Notes: generated by a model from the sequence alone, not told the origin. A stretch of 64,000 bases of DNA from Trinickia terrae (GCF_005144415.1 NZ_SWJE01000004.1:1-64000), one strand, 5' to 3'. Counted from the stretch's first letter, positions 8,233 to 17,688 are shown. Translations and numbers: made by a program.

Positions 8233-9222
8233 ATGGCTGAGATTGTAATGGGAATCGGCCTGTCCCATACCCCGTTGCTCACGCTTGAAAGTCAAAATTG
8301 GCTGCATCGGGCAAGTGCCGACTACGAAAATCCAAAACTCAATACATCCGACGGGCGCTGGATTAGCTACGCGCAGCTTCTTTCCGAAGTGGGACCCCGA
8401 TATGCGTCGGTGGTGACTGTTGAGGAGCTCGTGAGGAAGGGCAGGATCTGCGAAAGCGCACTGGACAAGCTGGCCGATTCCCTTGCCAATTGCTCTCCGG
8501 ACGTAGTCGTAATCGTCGGGGATGACCAGGCTGAGCTATTCGGCCCTGAGAACCAGCCCGCAATCGCGCTCTATCACGGGGCTCGGATGACGATGCTCGA
8601 CAAATTCGGGGACGAAGGGTCGCCTGAATGGGTGCGCGAAATGGGGCGGGGATATCTGATGGACCGGCGGCATTCGATACCAGCATCGCCCGAGCTTGCC
8701 GGTTGGATGATTGGTTCGATGGTGGATGACGGGATCGACGTTGCCGCAGTCGGTGAACTCAAGGACCCGGCCGCAGGCTTTGGTCATGCTTACGGCTTTG
8801 TTGTCAAACGCCTGTTTCGTGGCCGAGAAATTCCTGTCGTGCCGGTTCTACTCAATACCTATTTTCCACCTAACGTGCCAACGGCGGCCCGTTGTCTGAA
8901 GATAGGGGCGGCGATCGGAGCGGCGGTGAAATCGTTTCCTAGCGATATACGGGTAGCAATCATCGCCTCAGGTGGTCTCAGTCATTTCGTTGTCGATGAG
9001 GAACTGGACTTGCGCGTTCTGCAGGCTCTGAAAGATAAGGATTGCGACGCGTTGCGTGCACTTCCGCGCGGCGCATTGAATTCAGGCTCGTCCGAGATTC
9101 TCAACTGGCTGACGGTAGCCGGCGCAGTGGAAACTCTAACACCGCATTGGACTGAGTATCAGCCGCTATACCGAACACCCGCGGGAACGGGGGTGGGCGC
9201 AGCGTTCATGGAATGGCGCTAG
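8233..9222 (+). CDS. LigB-type class III extradiol ring-cleavage dioxygenase
   Basis: From the ATG at 8,233 the protein has 329 residues. It shows an early metal His in GIGLSHTPL, the VVIVGDDQAELF strand, a GHAYGFV segment and the catalytic His of IASGGLSHFVVDEELD, all as in LigB and its relatives. These Fe(II) enzymes open protocatechuate, gallate or 3-O-methylgallate. There is no LigA-type small subunit nearby and no fused LigA tail, which is compatible with a single-chain LigB homologue such as the 3-O-methylgallate class. The upstream frame extension overlaps the previous gene and has no ribosome site. Confidence 0.85.
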   Translation: MAEIVMGIGLSHTPLLTLESQNWLHRASADYENPKLNTSDGRWISYAQLLSEVGPRYASVVTVEELVRKGRICESALDKLADSLANCSPDVVVIVGDDQAELFGPENQPAIALYHGARMTMLDKFGDEGSPEWVREMGRGYLMDRRHSIPASPELAGWMIGSMVDDGIDVAAVGELKDPAAGFGHAYGFVVKRLFRGREIPVVPVLLNTYFPPNVPTAARCLKIGAAIGAAVKSFPSDIRVAIIASGGLSHFVVDEELDLRVLQALKDKDCDALRALPRGALNSGSSEILNWLTVAGAVETLTPHWTEYQPLYRTPAGTGVGAAFMEWR

Positions 9223-9241
9223 AGGAAACGAGGGGATAGCA

Positions 9242-10522
9242 ATGTTGACGGAAGAGAAGAACAGAATGTTGACCCGGGTGGGACCGGGTGCCCCCATGGG
9301 GGAGCTGTTGCGTCGGTACTGGATGCCGATTGCGGGCGAGTCGGAATTCGACAGGGTGTCGATCAAACCTGTCCGATTGCTTGGGGAAGACCTTGTACTG
9401 TACAAAGACCTCACCGGCAATTTCGGTTTGGTCGACCGGCGATGTCCCCATCGGCGAGCAGATCTCGCATACGGAATGGTCGAAGAAAGCGGCATTCGCT
9501 GCAGTTATCACGGCTGGTGTATGGACCATACCGGCAGCTGCGTCGAGCAGCCGTTTGAGGACGCAGCCTTCCCCGAGCGCGAATTGAAGGGACGCATTCG
9601 CACAAAGGCCTACCCGGTCCAGAAGAAGGCCGGAATGCTGTGGGCATATCTTGGCCCGCAGCCAGCACCGCTGTTGCCGGACTGGGAGCCGTTCTCGTGG
9701 CGCAATGGCTTCACGCAAGTCGTCATTTCGACAGTTCCCTGCAACTGGTTTCAATGCCAGGAGAATTCAATTGACCCCGTTCATTTCGAATGGATGCACG
9801 AGAACTGGGGGCAGCGGCTTCGTGGGGGGAACTCTGAATATGGACCGGCCCACCTCAAGTTGGATTTTGAAGAGTTCGAATACGGGTTCGTATACAAGCG
9901 CATCAAGGAAAATACGACCGAGGACGATCCGCTTTGGACCGTTGGGCGCGTTTGCCTGTGGCCGAACGGCTTCTTCCTTGGGGAGCACTTCGAGTGGCGT
10001 GTACCGATCGACGATGAGAATACGCTTTCGGTAACCTGGAAGTTTACCAGGGTGCCGCGGGAGCGCGAGCCATATGAGCAGACATCGATACCGACATGGA
10101 TCGGCCCGACGCATGACGCCAATGGGGAGTGGATCAACACGCACGTGATGAACCAGGACTTTCTTGCGTGGGTCGGACAGGGCGTTATCGCTGATCGCAC
10201 AGAAGAAAACCTTGCTGGAAGCGATCGCGGGATTGCGATGATCCGCCGACGCTTTTTCGAAGAAATGGAGGCGATTGCAGCCGGGGCTGATGCAAAAGGA
10301 ACAATTCGTGATCCGGAAAGGAATCGGGAAGTCGCTCTACCGATTGCAGATCGCGAAAGCGTTATGCGTGGTTACACCACGGATGAAATTCTGGCGGATC
10401 CGCGCAAACGCATGATGTTCACGCAGTACGTTTTCCAAGCGGGCCAACCGGACTCGGTTCGCGATGCGTTTTCGAAGGCCATGGGCATTGAGGCAACGGA
10501 TTTCCGCGGCCTCAACCAGTGA
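9242..10522 (+). CDS. Rieske aromatic ring oxygenase, alpha subunit (VanA/LigX type)
   Basis: A 426-residue oxygenase. The Rieske centre is Cys68-x-His70 and Cys87-x2-His90; the mononuclear iron ligands are in the DPVHFEWMH segment (Asp178, His181, His186). The opening MLTEEKNRMLTRVGPGAPMG and the RYWMPIA motif are typical of the phthalate/O-demethylase branch (phthalate dioxygenase, DDVA O-demethylase LigX). It would accept electrons from the reductase at 3,681. It probably hydroxylates or demethylates the imported aromatic acid before ring cleavage. Start supported by AGGGGAT(AGCA) upstream. Confidence 0.87.
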   Translation: MLTEEKNRMLTRVGPGAPMGELLRRYWMPIAGESEFDRVSIKPVRLLGEDLVLYKDLTGNFGLVDRRCPHRRADLAYGMVEESGIRCSYHGWCMDHTGSCVEQPFEDAAFPERELKGRIRTKAYPVQKKAGMLWAYLGPQPAPLLPDWEPFSWRNGFTQVVISTVPCNWFQCQENSIDPVHFEWMHENWGQRLRGGNSEYGPAHLKLDFEEFEYGFVYKRIKENTTEDDPLWTVGRVCLWPNGFFLGEHFEWRVPIDDENTLSVTWKFTRVPREREPYEQTSIPTWIGPTHDANGEWINTHVMNQDFLAWVGQGVIADRTEENLAGSDRGIAMIRRRFFEEMEAIAAGADAKGTIRDPERNREVALPIADRESVMRGYTTDEILADPRKRMMFTQYVFQAGQPDSVRDAFSKAMGIEATDFRGLNQ

Positions 10523-10668
10523 TGGAAAGGGTACTTGTTGCCTGTCTTTTCCAATAGGAAAACGCGTTTGGTCGCTACGCCGTTAGCAGCTTGCTGAAAT
10601 ACCTCCCTCCGAGTTATCGGTTGTGGCGACCGAAACGTTGATAGGAGAAATTTCCACTACTGAAACTT

Positions 10669-11229
10669 ATGGTAACCAGCAATCGTCCTGCAAAGCCCAT
10701 TCGCTACGGTGGTGTAGCAGTCAGCCTGCATTGGATGGTCGGGCTTCTGATGATCTGCGGCTTCTATTTGGGCTGGATCATGACGGACATCCCGGGTTTC
10801 ACGCCAACCAAGCTGAAGTATTTCTCGTGGCACAAGTGGATCGGTGTCACCGTGTTCGCACTGGCCGTGATTCGTTTGCTCTGGCGTTTCACGCACCGCG
10901 CGCCGCCGCTTCCCGATATGACGTCCGCCCTCCAGAGGGCCGCGGCGCACGCGGTGCACGGACTGCTGTATCTGCTGATGCTGGCGATTTCGGTGTCCGG
11001 CTACCTTTACAGTTCAGCGGCCGGCATCCAGGTGGTATTCCTCGGCCTCGTGCCGCTGCCGACGATCATCGCGCCGGACACGACACTGAAGCTGTTGCTG
11101 CGTACCACGCACGTCTGGCTCAACTACACGCTGCTGCTGCTGTTCGCGCTGCACATGCTGGCGTCGATCAAGCACCACTTCATCGAGCGGGATGGAATAC
11201 TCGGCCGCATGACCCCGTTTCTCAAGTGA
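10669..11229 (+). CDS. Cytochrome b561-type diheme membrane protein
   Basis: This 186-residue protein has four predicted membrane helices with the b561 His pattern: His in AVSLHWMVGLL, FSWHKWIGV, AAHAVHGLLYLL and TTHVWLNYTLLLLFALHML, ending in KHHFIERDGILGRM. Family members oxidise quinol and pass electrons to periplasmic acceptors; CybB-like proteins commonly sit with YceI-family lipid-binding proteins, as here (two follow). A periplasmic ubiquinone role for the group is plausible but not shown. Confidence 0.85.
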   Translation: MVTSNRPAKPIRYGGVAVSLHWMVGLLMICGFYLGWIMTDIPGFTPTKLKYFSWHKWIGVTVFALAVIRLLWRFTHRAPPLPDMTSALQRAAAHAVHGLLYLLMLAISVSGYLYSSAAGIQVVFLGLVPLPTIIAPDTTLKLLLRTTHVWLNYTLLLLFALHMLASIKHHFIERDGILGRMTPFLK

Positions 11230-11331
11230 ACGGACCCGATGCATCGCGTACCGGTCGTCGAAATCTCTTCACCTTAAAAATGCTAATGGCATCAGTCTTA
11301 AGGATGCCGTATAGATGCCAGACACACTGAC

Positions 11332-11898
11332 ATGATGAAAAGCGCCTCAATTCTCCGGATACTCGCCGGACTCGTAGCCGCGTCACTTGCCGTCGCAGTG
11401 CCCGCCTTCGCGCAAGTCGATACCGCGAAGAGCAGGATCGTCGCCACTTCAAAGCAGATGAATGTTCCTGTCGACGGCAACTTCAGGAAGTTCAGTGCGC
11501 AACTCATGTTCGATCTGGCGAAGCCGCCGGCCGGCAGCGCAAACCTGACGATCGACACGTCCAGCTACGACCTCGGCGACGAAGCGTACAACCAGCAGGT
11601 GCGCGGCAAGGATTGGTTCGACGCCGCAACTTACCCGAAGGCGACCTTCGCGTTGACCGCGATCGCACCATCGGGCGGCAACCAGTACAAGGTCACCGGC
11701 AAGCTGACGATCAAGAGCGCCACTTAGACGGTGACCGTGCCCGTCACGATCACGCAGCAAGGCAATACCCAGGTATTCGACGGCTCGCTGCCGATCAAGC
11801 GGAGCCAGTTCAACGTCGGCACTGGCGAATGGAAAGACACATCGGTCATCGCGGACGATGTCGTGCTCAAGTTTCACCTTGTCGACGTCAGACGCTGA
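11332..11898 (+). pseudogene. YceI-family protein interrupted by an amber codon
   Basis: A signal peptide (ending PAFAQ) and a YceI beta-barrel domain read cleanly from the ATG at 11,332 until TAG at 11,725-11,727. Without any frameshift the frame then resumes with TVTVPVTITQQGNTQVFDG and the usual end FNVGTGEWKDTSVIADDV to a TGA at 11,896-11,898. YceI proteins normally read LTIKGVTQTVTVPV at this point, so a single CAG-to-TAG change explains it. The truncated 131-residue product would lack the last barrel strands. Confidence 0.8.
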
Positions 11899-11964
11899 CG
11901 CCAGGCAAATCTCATCAATCGGGTCAACCAGCGCGACGAGTGGCGCGCAATTCAGGAGAATGGC

Positions 11965-12543
11965 ATGAAGAAGAATCTGTTGATGGCGGCAGGAGCGCTC
12001 GTTGCAGGCATGTCGATGAACGCGATGGCCACGGATGTCTACCAGCTCGATCCGATGCATACGTATCCGAGCTTCGAGGCCGACCACTTCGGCGGCATTT
12101 CGATCTGGCGCGGCAAGTTCAACAAGAGCAGCGGCACCGTGACGATCGATCGCGCGGCGAAGACGGGCACGGTCGACGTGACCATCGATCCGACGTCGAT
12201 CAACACGGGCAGCGACCAGCTCAACACCGACTTGAAGTCGAAGCTCTTCTTCGACGTTGGGCAGTTCCCGACCGCCACCTACAAGGGTACGTCGATCCGC
12301 TTCCAGGGCGACACACCGGTGGAAGTGATCGGCGCGCTGACGATTCACGGCGTGACGAAGCCGATGAACCTCAAGATCGAATCGTTCAAGTGCTTCACGA
12401 ACCCGATGCTCAAGCGCGAAGAGTGCGGCACGGAATCGACCGCGACGTTCGACCGCGCGGACTTCGGCATGGACTACGGCAAGACTTACGACTTCAGCAT
12501 GAAGACGACGCTGCACATCCAGGCGGAAGGCATCAAGCAATAA
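11965..12543 (+). CDS. YceI-family periplasmic lipid-binding protein
   Basis: A 192-residue protein with a 22-24 residue signal peptide ([17 protein letters not shown]...AMA). The lipocalin-like YceI barrel follows: [20 protein letters not shown], the [19 protein letters not shown] strand, and [15 protein letters not shown]. YceI proteins bind polyisoprenoids such as ubiquinone in the periplasm. An AGGAGA site precedes the ATG. It is intact, unlike its paralogue directly upstream, and may now cover for it next to the cytochrome b561. Confidence 0.88.
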   Translation: MKKNLLMAAGALVAGMSMNAMATDVYQLDPMHTYPSFEADHFGGISIWRGKFNKSSGTVTIDRAAKTGTVDVTIDPTSINTGSDQLNTDLKSKLFFDVGQFPTATYKGTSIRFQGDTPVEVIGALTIHGVTKPMNLKIESFKCFTNPMLKREECGTESTATFDRADFGMDYGKTYDFSMKTTLHIQAEGIKQ

Positions 12544-12597
12544 CGGGCTATCGGCCCAACCTGTCCTGTCCTTCACATAAGACACACCGGAGTCAGC

Positions 12598-14070
12598 ATG
12601 AGCGTCAATACTTCCACCCACATCCTCGATAGCGACATCTGGCACGGCCGGCTCTTTACCGGCACGTGGCGTGACGGCGCGACCACGACCGATGTCATCG
12701 AGCCTGCGACAGGCAAATACCTCGCGCGCATCGGCATGGCCGATGCCGAGTTCGTCGCTGCTTCGTCGATGGCGGCTTTCGACGCGCAGCAGGCTTGGGC
12801 CGCGCTGCACTACGACGAACGCGCCGCCGTACTGCGCCGGGCCGCTCGGATCGCCGAAGAAGCGTTCGACGAGATCGCCGATTGGATCGTGCGAGAAAGC
12901 GGCTCGACGCGCGGCAAGGCTGCGTTCGAAGCGCAAGCGACCGTGAAGGCGCTGCTTGAAGCGAGCGCGCTTCCATCGCGCGCGGCGGGCGAGGTGCTGC
13001 CTTCCGTGCCGGGCCGCCTCTCGCTCGCGCGCCGCCGTCCGCTGGGCGTGGTCGGCGTGATCTCGCCATTCAATTTTCCGCTGTATCTGGCCATGCGCGC
13101 GGTTGCGCCCGCCCTGGCGCTCGGCAATGCGGTCGTGCTCAAGCCGGACCCGCGCACTGCGGTTTGCGGTGGCTTCGCGATCGCGCGGCTGTTCGAGCTG
13201 GCCGGCCTGCCGGCGGGCGTGCTGCAGGTACTGCCTGGCGACGGCGCGGCGGGCGCCGCGCTGACGAGCGATCCGCATATCGCGATGATCCAGTTCACGG
13301 GCTCCACCGCCGCCGGCCGCAAGGTGGGCGAGGCCGCCGGCCGCCATCTGAAGAAGGTATCGCTTGAACTGGGCGGCAAGAATTCGCTGATCGTCCTCGA
13401 CGATGCGGACCTCGATCTCGCGGTCGCCAACACGGCGTGGGGTGCATACATGCACCAGGGCCAAATCTGCATGGCGTCGGGCCGCGTGCTCGTGCAACGC
13501 AAGATCTACGACAGCTTCCTGAAAAAGCTCGTCGCGAAGGCGCAGAGCCTGACAGTCGGCAATCCGGTCACCGGCAACGTCACGCTCGGCCCCCTCATCA
13601 ACGCCGCGCAGCGAGATCACGTCGTCGGTTTGCTGGCCTCCGCTCAAAAAGCGGGCGCACGCATCGAGACGGGCGGAGGCTTCCTCGACCTGTTCTTCGA
13701 ACCGACGGTGCTGAGCGGCGTGACCGCACAAAACCCGGTGTTCAACGAAGAGATCTTCGGGCCAGTCGCCGTCGTCGTGCCTTTCGACACGGATGAAGAA
13801 GCCATCGCGCTGGCGAACGACACGGAGTACGGACTCTCGATGGCCGTCATCACGCCGGACATTGGCCGCGCGCTGCGCATAGGCGAACGTCTGCGCACGG
13901 GGCTTCTGCACATCAACGATCAGACCATCAACGACGATGTGATCAATCCGTTTGGCGGCGTGGGTGCCTCGGGCAACGGCACGAGCATCGGCGGCTCAGC
14001 CAATTGGGAAGAGTTCACGCAGTGGCAATGGCTCACCGTGAAGGGCGAAGCTCCGCTTTACCCGATCTGA
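12598..14070 (+). CDS. Benzaldehyde dehydrogenase-like ALDH
   Basis: A 490-residue NAD(P)-dependent aldehyde dehydrogenase. It carries the cofactor motif VVGVISPFNFPLYLAMRA, the general-base Glu in VSLELGGKN, and the nucleophile Cys in HQGQICMASGR. The overall pattern (WRDGATTTDVIEPATGK, NDDVINPFGGVGASGNG) is that of the benzaldehyde/vanillin dehydrogenase class that oxidises aromatic aldehydes to acids. A GGAGTC site precedes the ATG and a strong terminator follows. In this setting it could feed an aromatic acid to the oxygenase cluster upstream. Confidence 0.87.
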   Translation: MSVNTSTHILDSDIWHGRLFTGTWRDGATTTDVIEPATGKYLARIGMADAEFVAASSMAAFDAQQAWAALHYDERAAVLRRAARIAEEAFDEIADWIVRESGSTRGKAAFEAQATVKALLEASALPSRAAGEVLPSVPGRLSLARRRPLGVVGVISPFNFPLYLAMRAVAPALALGNAVVLKPDPRTAVCGGFAIARLFELAGLPAGVLQVLPGDGAAGAALTSDPHIAMIQFTGSTAAGRKVGEAAGRHLKKVSLELGGKNSLIVLDDADLDLAVANTAWGAYMHQGQICMASGRVLVQRKIYDSFLKKLVAKAQSLTVGNPVTGNVTLGPLINAAQRDHVVGLLASAQKAGARIETGGGFLDLFFEPTVLSGVTAQNPVFNEEIFGPVAVVVPFDTDEEAIALANDTEYGLSMAVITPDIGRALRIGERLRTGLLHINDQTINDDVINPFGGVGASGNGTSIGGSANWEEFTQWQWLTVKGEAPLYPI

Positions 14071-14086
14071 CGACGCGAAGAAAGGC

Positions 14087-14131
14087 GGCGCGTCTCGCGG
14101 CCCCGCGCTGCGAGACGCGCCGGCATTTTTT
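14087..14131 (+). terminator. Rho-independent terminator after the aldehyde dehydrogenase
   Basis: A perfect 12-bp stem (GGCGCGTCTCGC at 14,087-14,098 with GCGAGACGCGCC at 14,110-14,121) with an 11-base loop is followed by GGCATTTTTT. It sits 17 bases after the stop. Confidence 0.9.
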
Positions 14132-15150
14132 GCATCGACAAACCACGCATCCTCACTTCCTTTGCCACGCTCTTCTGCAGGATGTCGGCAAAACCGCTCA
14201 GGCTGGAGGCGTAGCAATCGTCATATGCAACGATGCCAGCGTGACGCGTGTCTTGTTTCGCATAATTTATGTCGATTTAGACATTGCACAGCGAGTCATC
14301 GCGCAGGGAAACTGCACATGAACGGGACATGATTTGGACTTCGAACGACGTCGATGACGCTGTGAATTCCTAAAACCATCGACAGCCGTCGAAAAGAGGC
14401 TAGAATTCCCTCTATCCCGAAAACCGAGCCTGGGTGGCGAGCCAACGAAAGGAACTTGCTTGCCGACATGGGGTATTTCAGCAAGTTGTTAGGCGTAGCG
14501 ACTCCTTCTTTTCGGACGCATACTAGGGGGTGCTGACAAGGCCGAGAGGCTGATCTCAGGGATCGAGCGTGGAGACATCGTGGGTCACCCACAAAAGAAT
14601 GCCGGATACGGAAAAGATATATAGGAACCTAGAATATTTCGCTGGCGGGCGCAAGGCGGCCACCCGAAACTGCTCCCGAGAAGTGCGTTGCACGTGGATG
14701 TCTTCACTGCATCCAATATTGAACTCTTCACTGGAAAATTCCCTGGCGAAGCGCGTGAAGCGTTGCTCCACCGCGGAATCCGACGCCTGTAAGCGAGCGT
14801 CATCGCTCGAGACGCGCTGTGCAAATCTATCCCCACTTTCTCACACGGGTTGTTGAGCATTGCACGAGCCATGCGGGCCTCAGCGACCGAGCCCTTCGCG
14901 TCCAGATAACGAGGGCATATCAACCGTTCATGGCGAAACAGGCTTGGGTCGAATCTCTGCTCGCCAAGCGGGAACCCGGTACGCAGCACTCCGGACACCT
15001 CCGGTTGATCGGCGAGATATGGGCGTCCCTAGGCGCCGAACATCGATATGTAGCGCCTGCAGCTACGCGTCGGTGTGCCCAATTCACCGTCCAAAGTCGA
15101 CGCTCATCAATAGCTATCGTTCTCACGCCACGTTGGCGCGACTGGCGACG
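14132..15150. other. Long stretch without a recognisable gene
   Basis: About one kilobase between a terminator and the GntR promoter. Short open frames exist on both strands. One plus-strand stretch near 14,690-14,790 translates to VDVFTASNIELFTGKFPGEA, which looks protein-like, but I cannot name it and no frame exceeds about 140 codons. It is probably decayed coding DNA. Confidence 0.5.
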
Positions 15151-15170
15151 TATAATGACGTGAATTCAAT
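15151..15170 (+). promoter_or_regulatory. Likely -10 and operator-like box before the GntR regulator
   Basis: TATAAT at 15,151-15,156 is directly followed by CGTGAATTCAAT at 15,159-15,170, the same 12-mer as O1 in the divergent promoter at 3,384. The box would cover the transcription start, the usual geometry for an autorepressed GntR gene. No clear -35 hexamer at the ideal distance is visible. Confidence 0.5.
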
Positions 15171-15239
15171 CTTGATTACTTTTTTGCACCCATCCATCCG
15201 GTCGACCCAGCGGTCAACCTTCTTGCTGAGACTACGAAC

Positions 15240-15875
15240 GTGAGCGAATTAACGGTAAGGGAACCTAAAGCCGGCAACGCCACCCAGAAAGCGTTACAGG
15301 TTCTGCGCTTCCAGATCATTTCTGGAGCCTTGATGCCGGGCGAACAGATTCGGCAACAGGAAATGGCTGAGCAGCTGGGAGTCAGTCGCGTGCCCCTTCG
15401 GGAGGCACTGGGCATCCTGGCGGACTTTGGATTGCTGGAGCACAGACCGAACTCAGGATTTTTCGTGGTCAAGCGTGCGCGCAACGAGGTACAGCAAATT
15501 GTACGAATGCTTTGCCTGCTGGAAAACGAGTTGATGGACTCGTTGACCACGATGCCCTCCGAGACTCTCGAAGCACTTGCAAAATTGCACAAGGAAATGG
15601 CAGCGGCAGTTGCAGATGAAGACTGTACGCCGTTTTTGCTGAAGAACCGCCAGTTTCACTTCCACATTTTTGACCGCTCCCCGCACAAAATTATTTTTGG
15701 GGAGGTCCAACGGCTATGGCTCCTGGCAGACCCTTTTATCGCTTTGAAACTTTCAACGATTGATGAGCGGCAACGTGCCGTTCGTGAACACGGAGAACTG
15801 CTGGCTGCACTCAAAAAAGGGGATATGGAAGACGCGGGAAAAATCATGAATGGCCATCGCGGGACCCTCCCGTAA
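15240..15875 (+). CDS. GntR-family regulator, FCD (VanR-like) type
   Basis: 211 residues from a GTG start. The N-terminal winged HTH is complete (ALMPGEQIRQQEMAEQLGVS then RVPLREALGILADFGLLEHR), with a FCD ligand-binding domain from about residue 80 (QQIVRMLCLLENELMDSL; HFHIFDRSPHKIIF; VREHGELLAAL). The C-terminal helix ends abruptly at KIMNGHRGTLP, 13 bases before an IS3-type end, so the tail may have been clipped by the insertion. It is likely the repressor for the ATTG-N4-CAAT boxes, responding to an aromatic acid. Confidence 0.82.
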   Translation: MSELTVREPKAGNATQKALQVLRFQIISGALMPGEQIRQQEMAEQLGVSRVPLREALGILADFGLLEHRPNSGFFVVKRARNEVQQIVRMLCLLENELMDSLTTMPSETLEALAKLHKEMAAAVADEDCTPFLLKNRQFHFHIFDRSPHKIIFGEVQRLWLLADPFIALKLSTIDERQRAVREHGELLAALKKGDMEDAGKIMNGHRGTLP

Positions 15876-15888
15876 TGCACATGGGGGG

Positions 15889-16440
15889 TGACCTGTCCTG
15901 GAATTTTCGGACCAACTGAAACTTGAGAGAATGGCTTCCAACGGAGAATGGAAGTCATGAAGAAGCGCCGGCTCACCGACGAGCGGATTGTCACGATCCT
16001 GTGTGAGGCAGACAAGGCGCCAGTCGCCGAGGTCGCAAAGAAGCACGGGATCAGCGAGCAGACGATCTACAACTGGCAGCCGCATTTCGGCGGTCTGGAG
16101 ACTGCCGATGTGAAGCGGCTCAAACAGCTCGAGCAGGAGAATGCGCGGCTGAAGAAAATGCTGGCGGAGCGGGATCTCGAGCTGGACGTGATGAAAGAAA
16201 TCAACGCAAAAAAGTGATGAGCGTGCCCTCCCGACGCCAGCAGGTTGCCTGCGCGAAAACACGGGGCCAGTCGGAGTGACGTGAGTGCGCGCTGATGTCG
16301 GTCGCACGGTCAGCGTTGCATTACGGATCGAAGCTTGCTGAGCGGGAAGCACCTGTGCCCGCGGCAATGAGCATTCTGTCGGCGCAATATCCGCGTTACG
16401 GCTACCGTCGAATCCAGATCTTTCTCGATTCTCCAAGATT
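15889..16440 (+). mobile_element. IS3-family element, right part lost
   Basis: The left end appears to start with TGACCTGTCCTGG at about 15,889. It includes an intact OrfA, then the start of OrfB: SVARSALHYGSKL, then SAQYPRYGYRRIQIFLD, after which similarity stops near 16,435 and unrelated sequence follows. The catalytic DDE part of OrfB is missing and so is the right terminal repeat. The element lies between the GntR regulator and the porin and may separate the two from a common control region. Confidence 0.75.
15948..16217 (+). CDS. IS3-family transposase OrfA
   Basis: 89 residues: an HTH_Tnp_1 domain (KKRRLTDERIVTILCEAD, KKHGISEQTIYNWQ) followed by a leucine-zipper coiled coil (LKQLEQENARLKKMLAERDL). 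In IS3 elements OrfA binds the terminal repeats and makes active transposase only by frameshifting into OrfB. With OrfB truncated the element cannot move by itself. Confidence 0.85.
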   Translation: MEVMKKRRLTDERIVTILCEADKAPVAEVAKKHGISEQTIYNWQPHFGGLETADVKRLKQLEQENARLKKMLAERDLELDVMKEINAKK

Positions 16441-16599
16441 GAAATGGCCCGAAGAAATCAGGCAGGTCAGGGGCGCACGGCTTGGTACATTCGGTCTGAC
16501 TATAGACCGCATCTGTCATATCACAGCTACCATTGCTGCCTTAGATGCGTCGATTGACGGGTGCCGACAATTGATGCCTGCAACCCGGTCAAAAAATCC

Positions 16600-17688
16600 T
16601 TAGAAGGCGTGGCGAATCCCCACTACAGCGGACCAGATTTTCTGGTTGGATGACACACCCCCGGCAAAGAGCGAAGCAAGACCGTTAGATCCGAAGGCTT
16701 TCTGGTAGACGAATTCCTGATAGAGCCCGGTGCGCTTCGAAAGCGAATAAACATTGGTCAGGCTAAATGTAAGCCATCTGCCAGAGTCGAGAGTCTCGTG
16801 GGTGACGCCAAAACTCAGCGTGTCGGTTGGGGCGATGTTCCAACTCGTGTTGGCGTCAACCGTATTCGCTGTTGCAGCAGAGCTGCCGATCTCAAGACGC
16901 GTCCGAGTGTACGCAGCCCGCACAATCCAGCTCTGAAACGCGTAGGATGCGCCGATGCCGAAATTTTTCAGATTGTTTGCGATGACGAATTGCGTCGTGG
17001 CCAGGGGCACACCCAAAAGAGTTTTCAATCCGATGAACGATACGGCTTCAATAAGACGATTGTTCTCGTCGGAGTATGCAGCACCAACACTTAGGGATCC
17101 GACCTGGTACTGGATCCCAAAAGAATACTTCCTGTCCGTGCCGAAATTTCCGGGCACGCCCCCAAACGCGAATTCGCCACCGATCTTCAAGCCAGCCATC
17201 GACGGGCTCCAGTATTTCACTGCATTGTCAAACTGGTAAGTATTGGCGAGTTCGTCCAGATTGCCTTGATGCATCGAGTATATGCTGTTCGCGCCAGCTG
17301 GAGTCGCATAGAACGGCAATACGTCATACGCCATGGATGGCTGATGCCCAAGCGTCAACGTGCCCCATCGCTGGTCTTCCAGCCCGACGTACGCTTTTCT
17401 ATTGAATTGTGTCCCGGGCACCAGCAATTTTCCCGTCATTACTTGGTACTCCGACTGAAGGTCAAAAATCGCTGCCGTCCCCCCTCCGAGATCTTCCATT
17501 CCGCGGAATCCAAAAAAACTCGGCACAGAGTGTTCACTTACCGCTGTGTAGAGACCATGTCCTTTCACGTTACTGATGTATCCCACTCCACCATCTACAA
17601 TCCCGTAGAGAGTCACGCTACTCTGGGCATTCGCTGACGTCGCCGAAATTGCGAGAAGCGTCGCCAATCCAAATCTGTTCGCCTTCAT
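16600..17688 (-). CDS. Outer-membrane porin, OmpC/gram-negative type
   Basis: A 362-residue porin with a 21-residue signal peptide (ending SANAQ). It starts with the family hallmark SSVTLYGIVDGGVGY, contains the eyelet-loop-type LGGGTAAIFDLQSEYQ and RKAYVGLEDQRWGTLTLG, and ends in a terminal Phe (VVGIRHAF), required for Bam-dependent assembly. It forms a trimeric channel for small hydrophilic or anionic solutes. Its promoter is AT-rich; an ATTGCATTCAAT box lies 241 bases upstream. It probably lets the aromatic acid cross the outer membrane. Confidence 0.9.
   Translation of the reverse strand: MKANRFGLATLLAISATSANAQSSVTLYGIVDGGVGYISNVKGHGLYTAVSEHSVPSFFGFRGMEDLGGGTAAIFDLQSEYQVMTGKLLVPGTQFNRKAYVGLEDQRWGTLTLGHQPSMAYDVLPFYATPAGANSIYSMHQGNLDELANTYQFDNAVKYWSPSMAGLKIGGEFAFGGVPGNFGTDRKYSFGIQYQVGSLSVGAAYSDENNRLIEAVSFIGLKTLLGVPLATTQFVIANNLKNFGIGASYAFQSWIVRAAYTRTRLEIGSSAATANTVDANTSWNIAPTDTLSFGVTHETLDSGRWLTFSLTNVYSLSKRTGLYQEFVYQKAFGSNGLASLFAGGVSSNQKIWSAVVGIRHAF

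Noticed and set aside
11449-13911. 820-codon open frame opposite the YceI and aldehyde dehydrogenase genes
   Set aside because: Antisense shadow; it spans several well-supported genes on the other strand and matches no family.
14585-14998. 137-codon minus-strand frame as a gene
   Set aside because: No ribosome site, no recognisable motif, and protein-like patches occur on the opposite strand instead.
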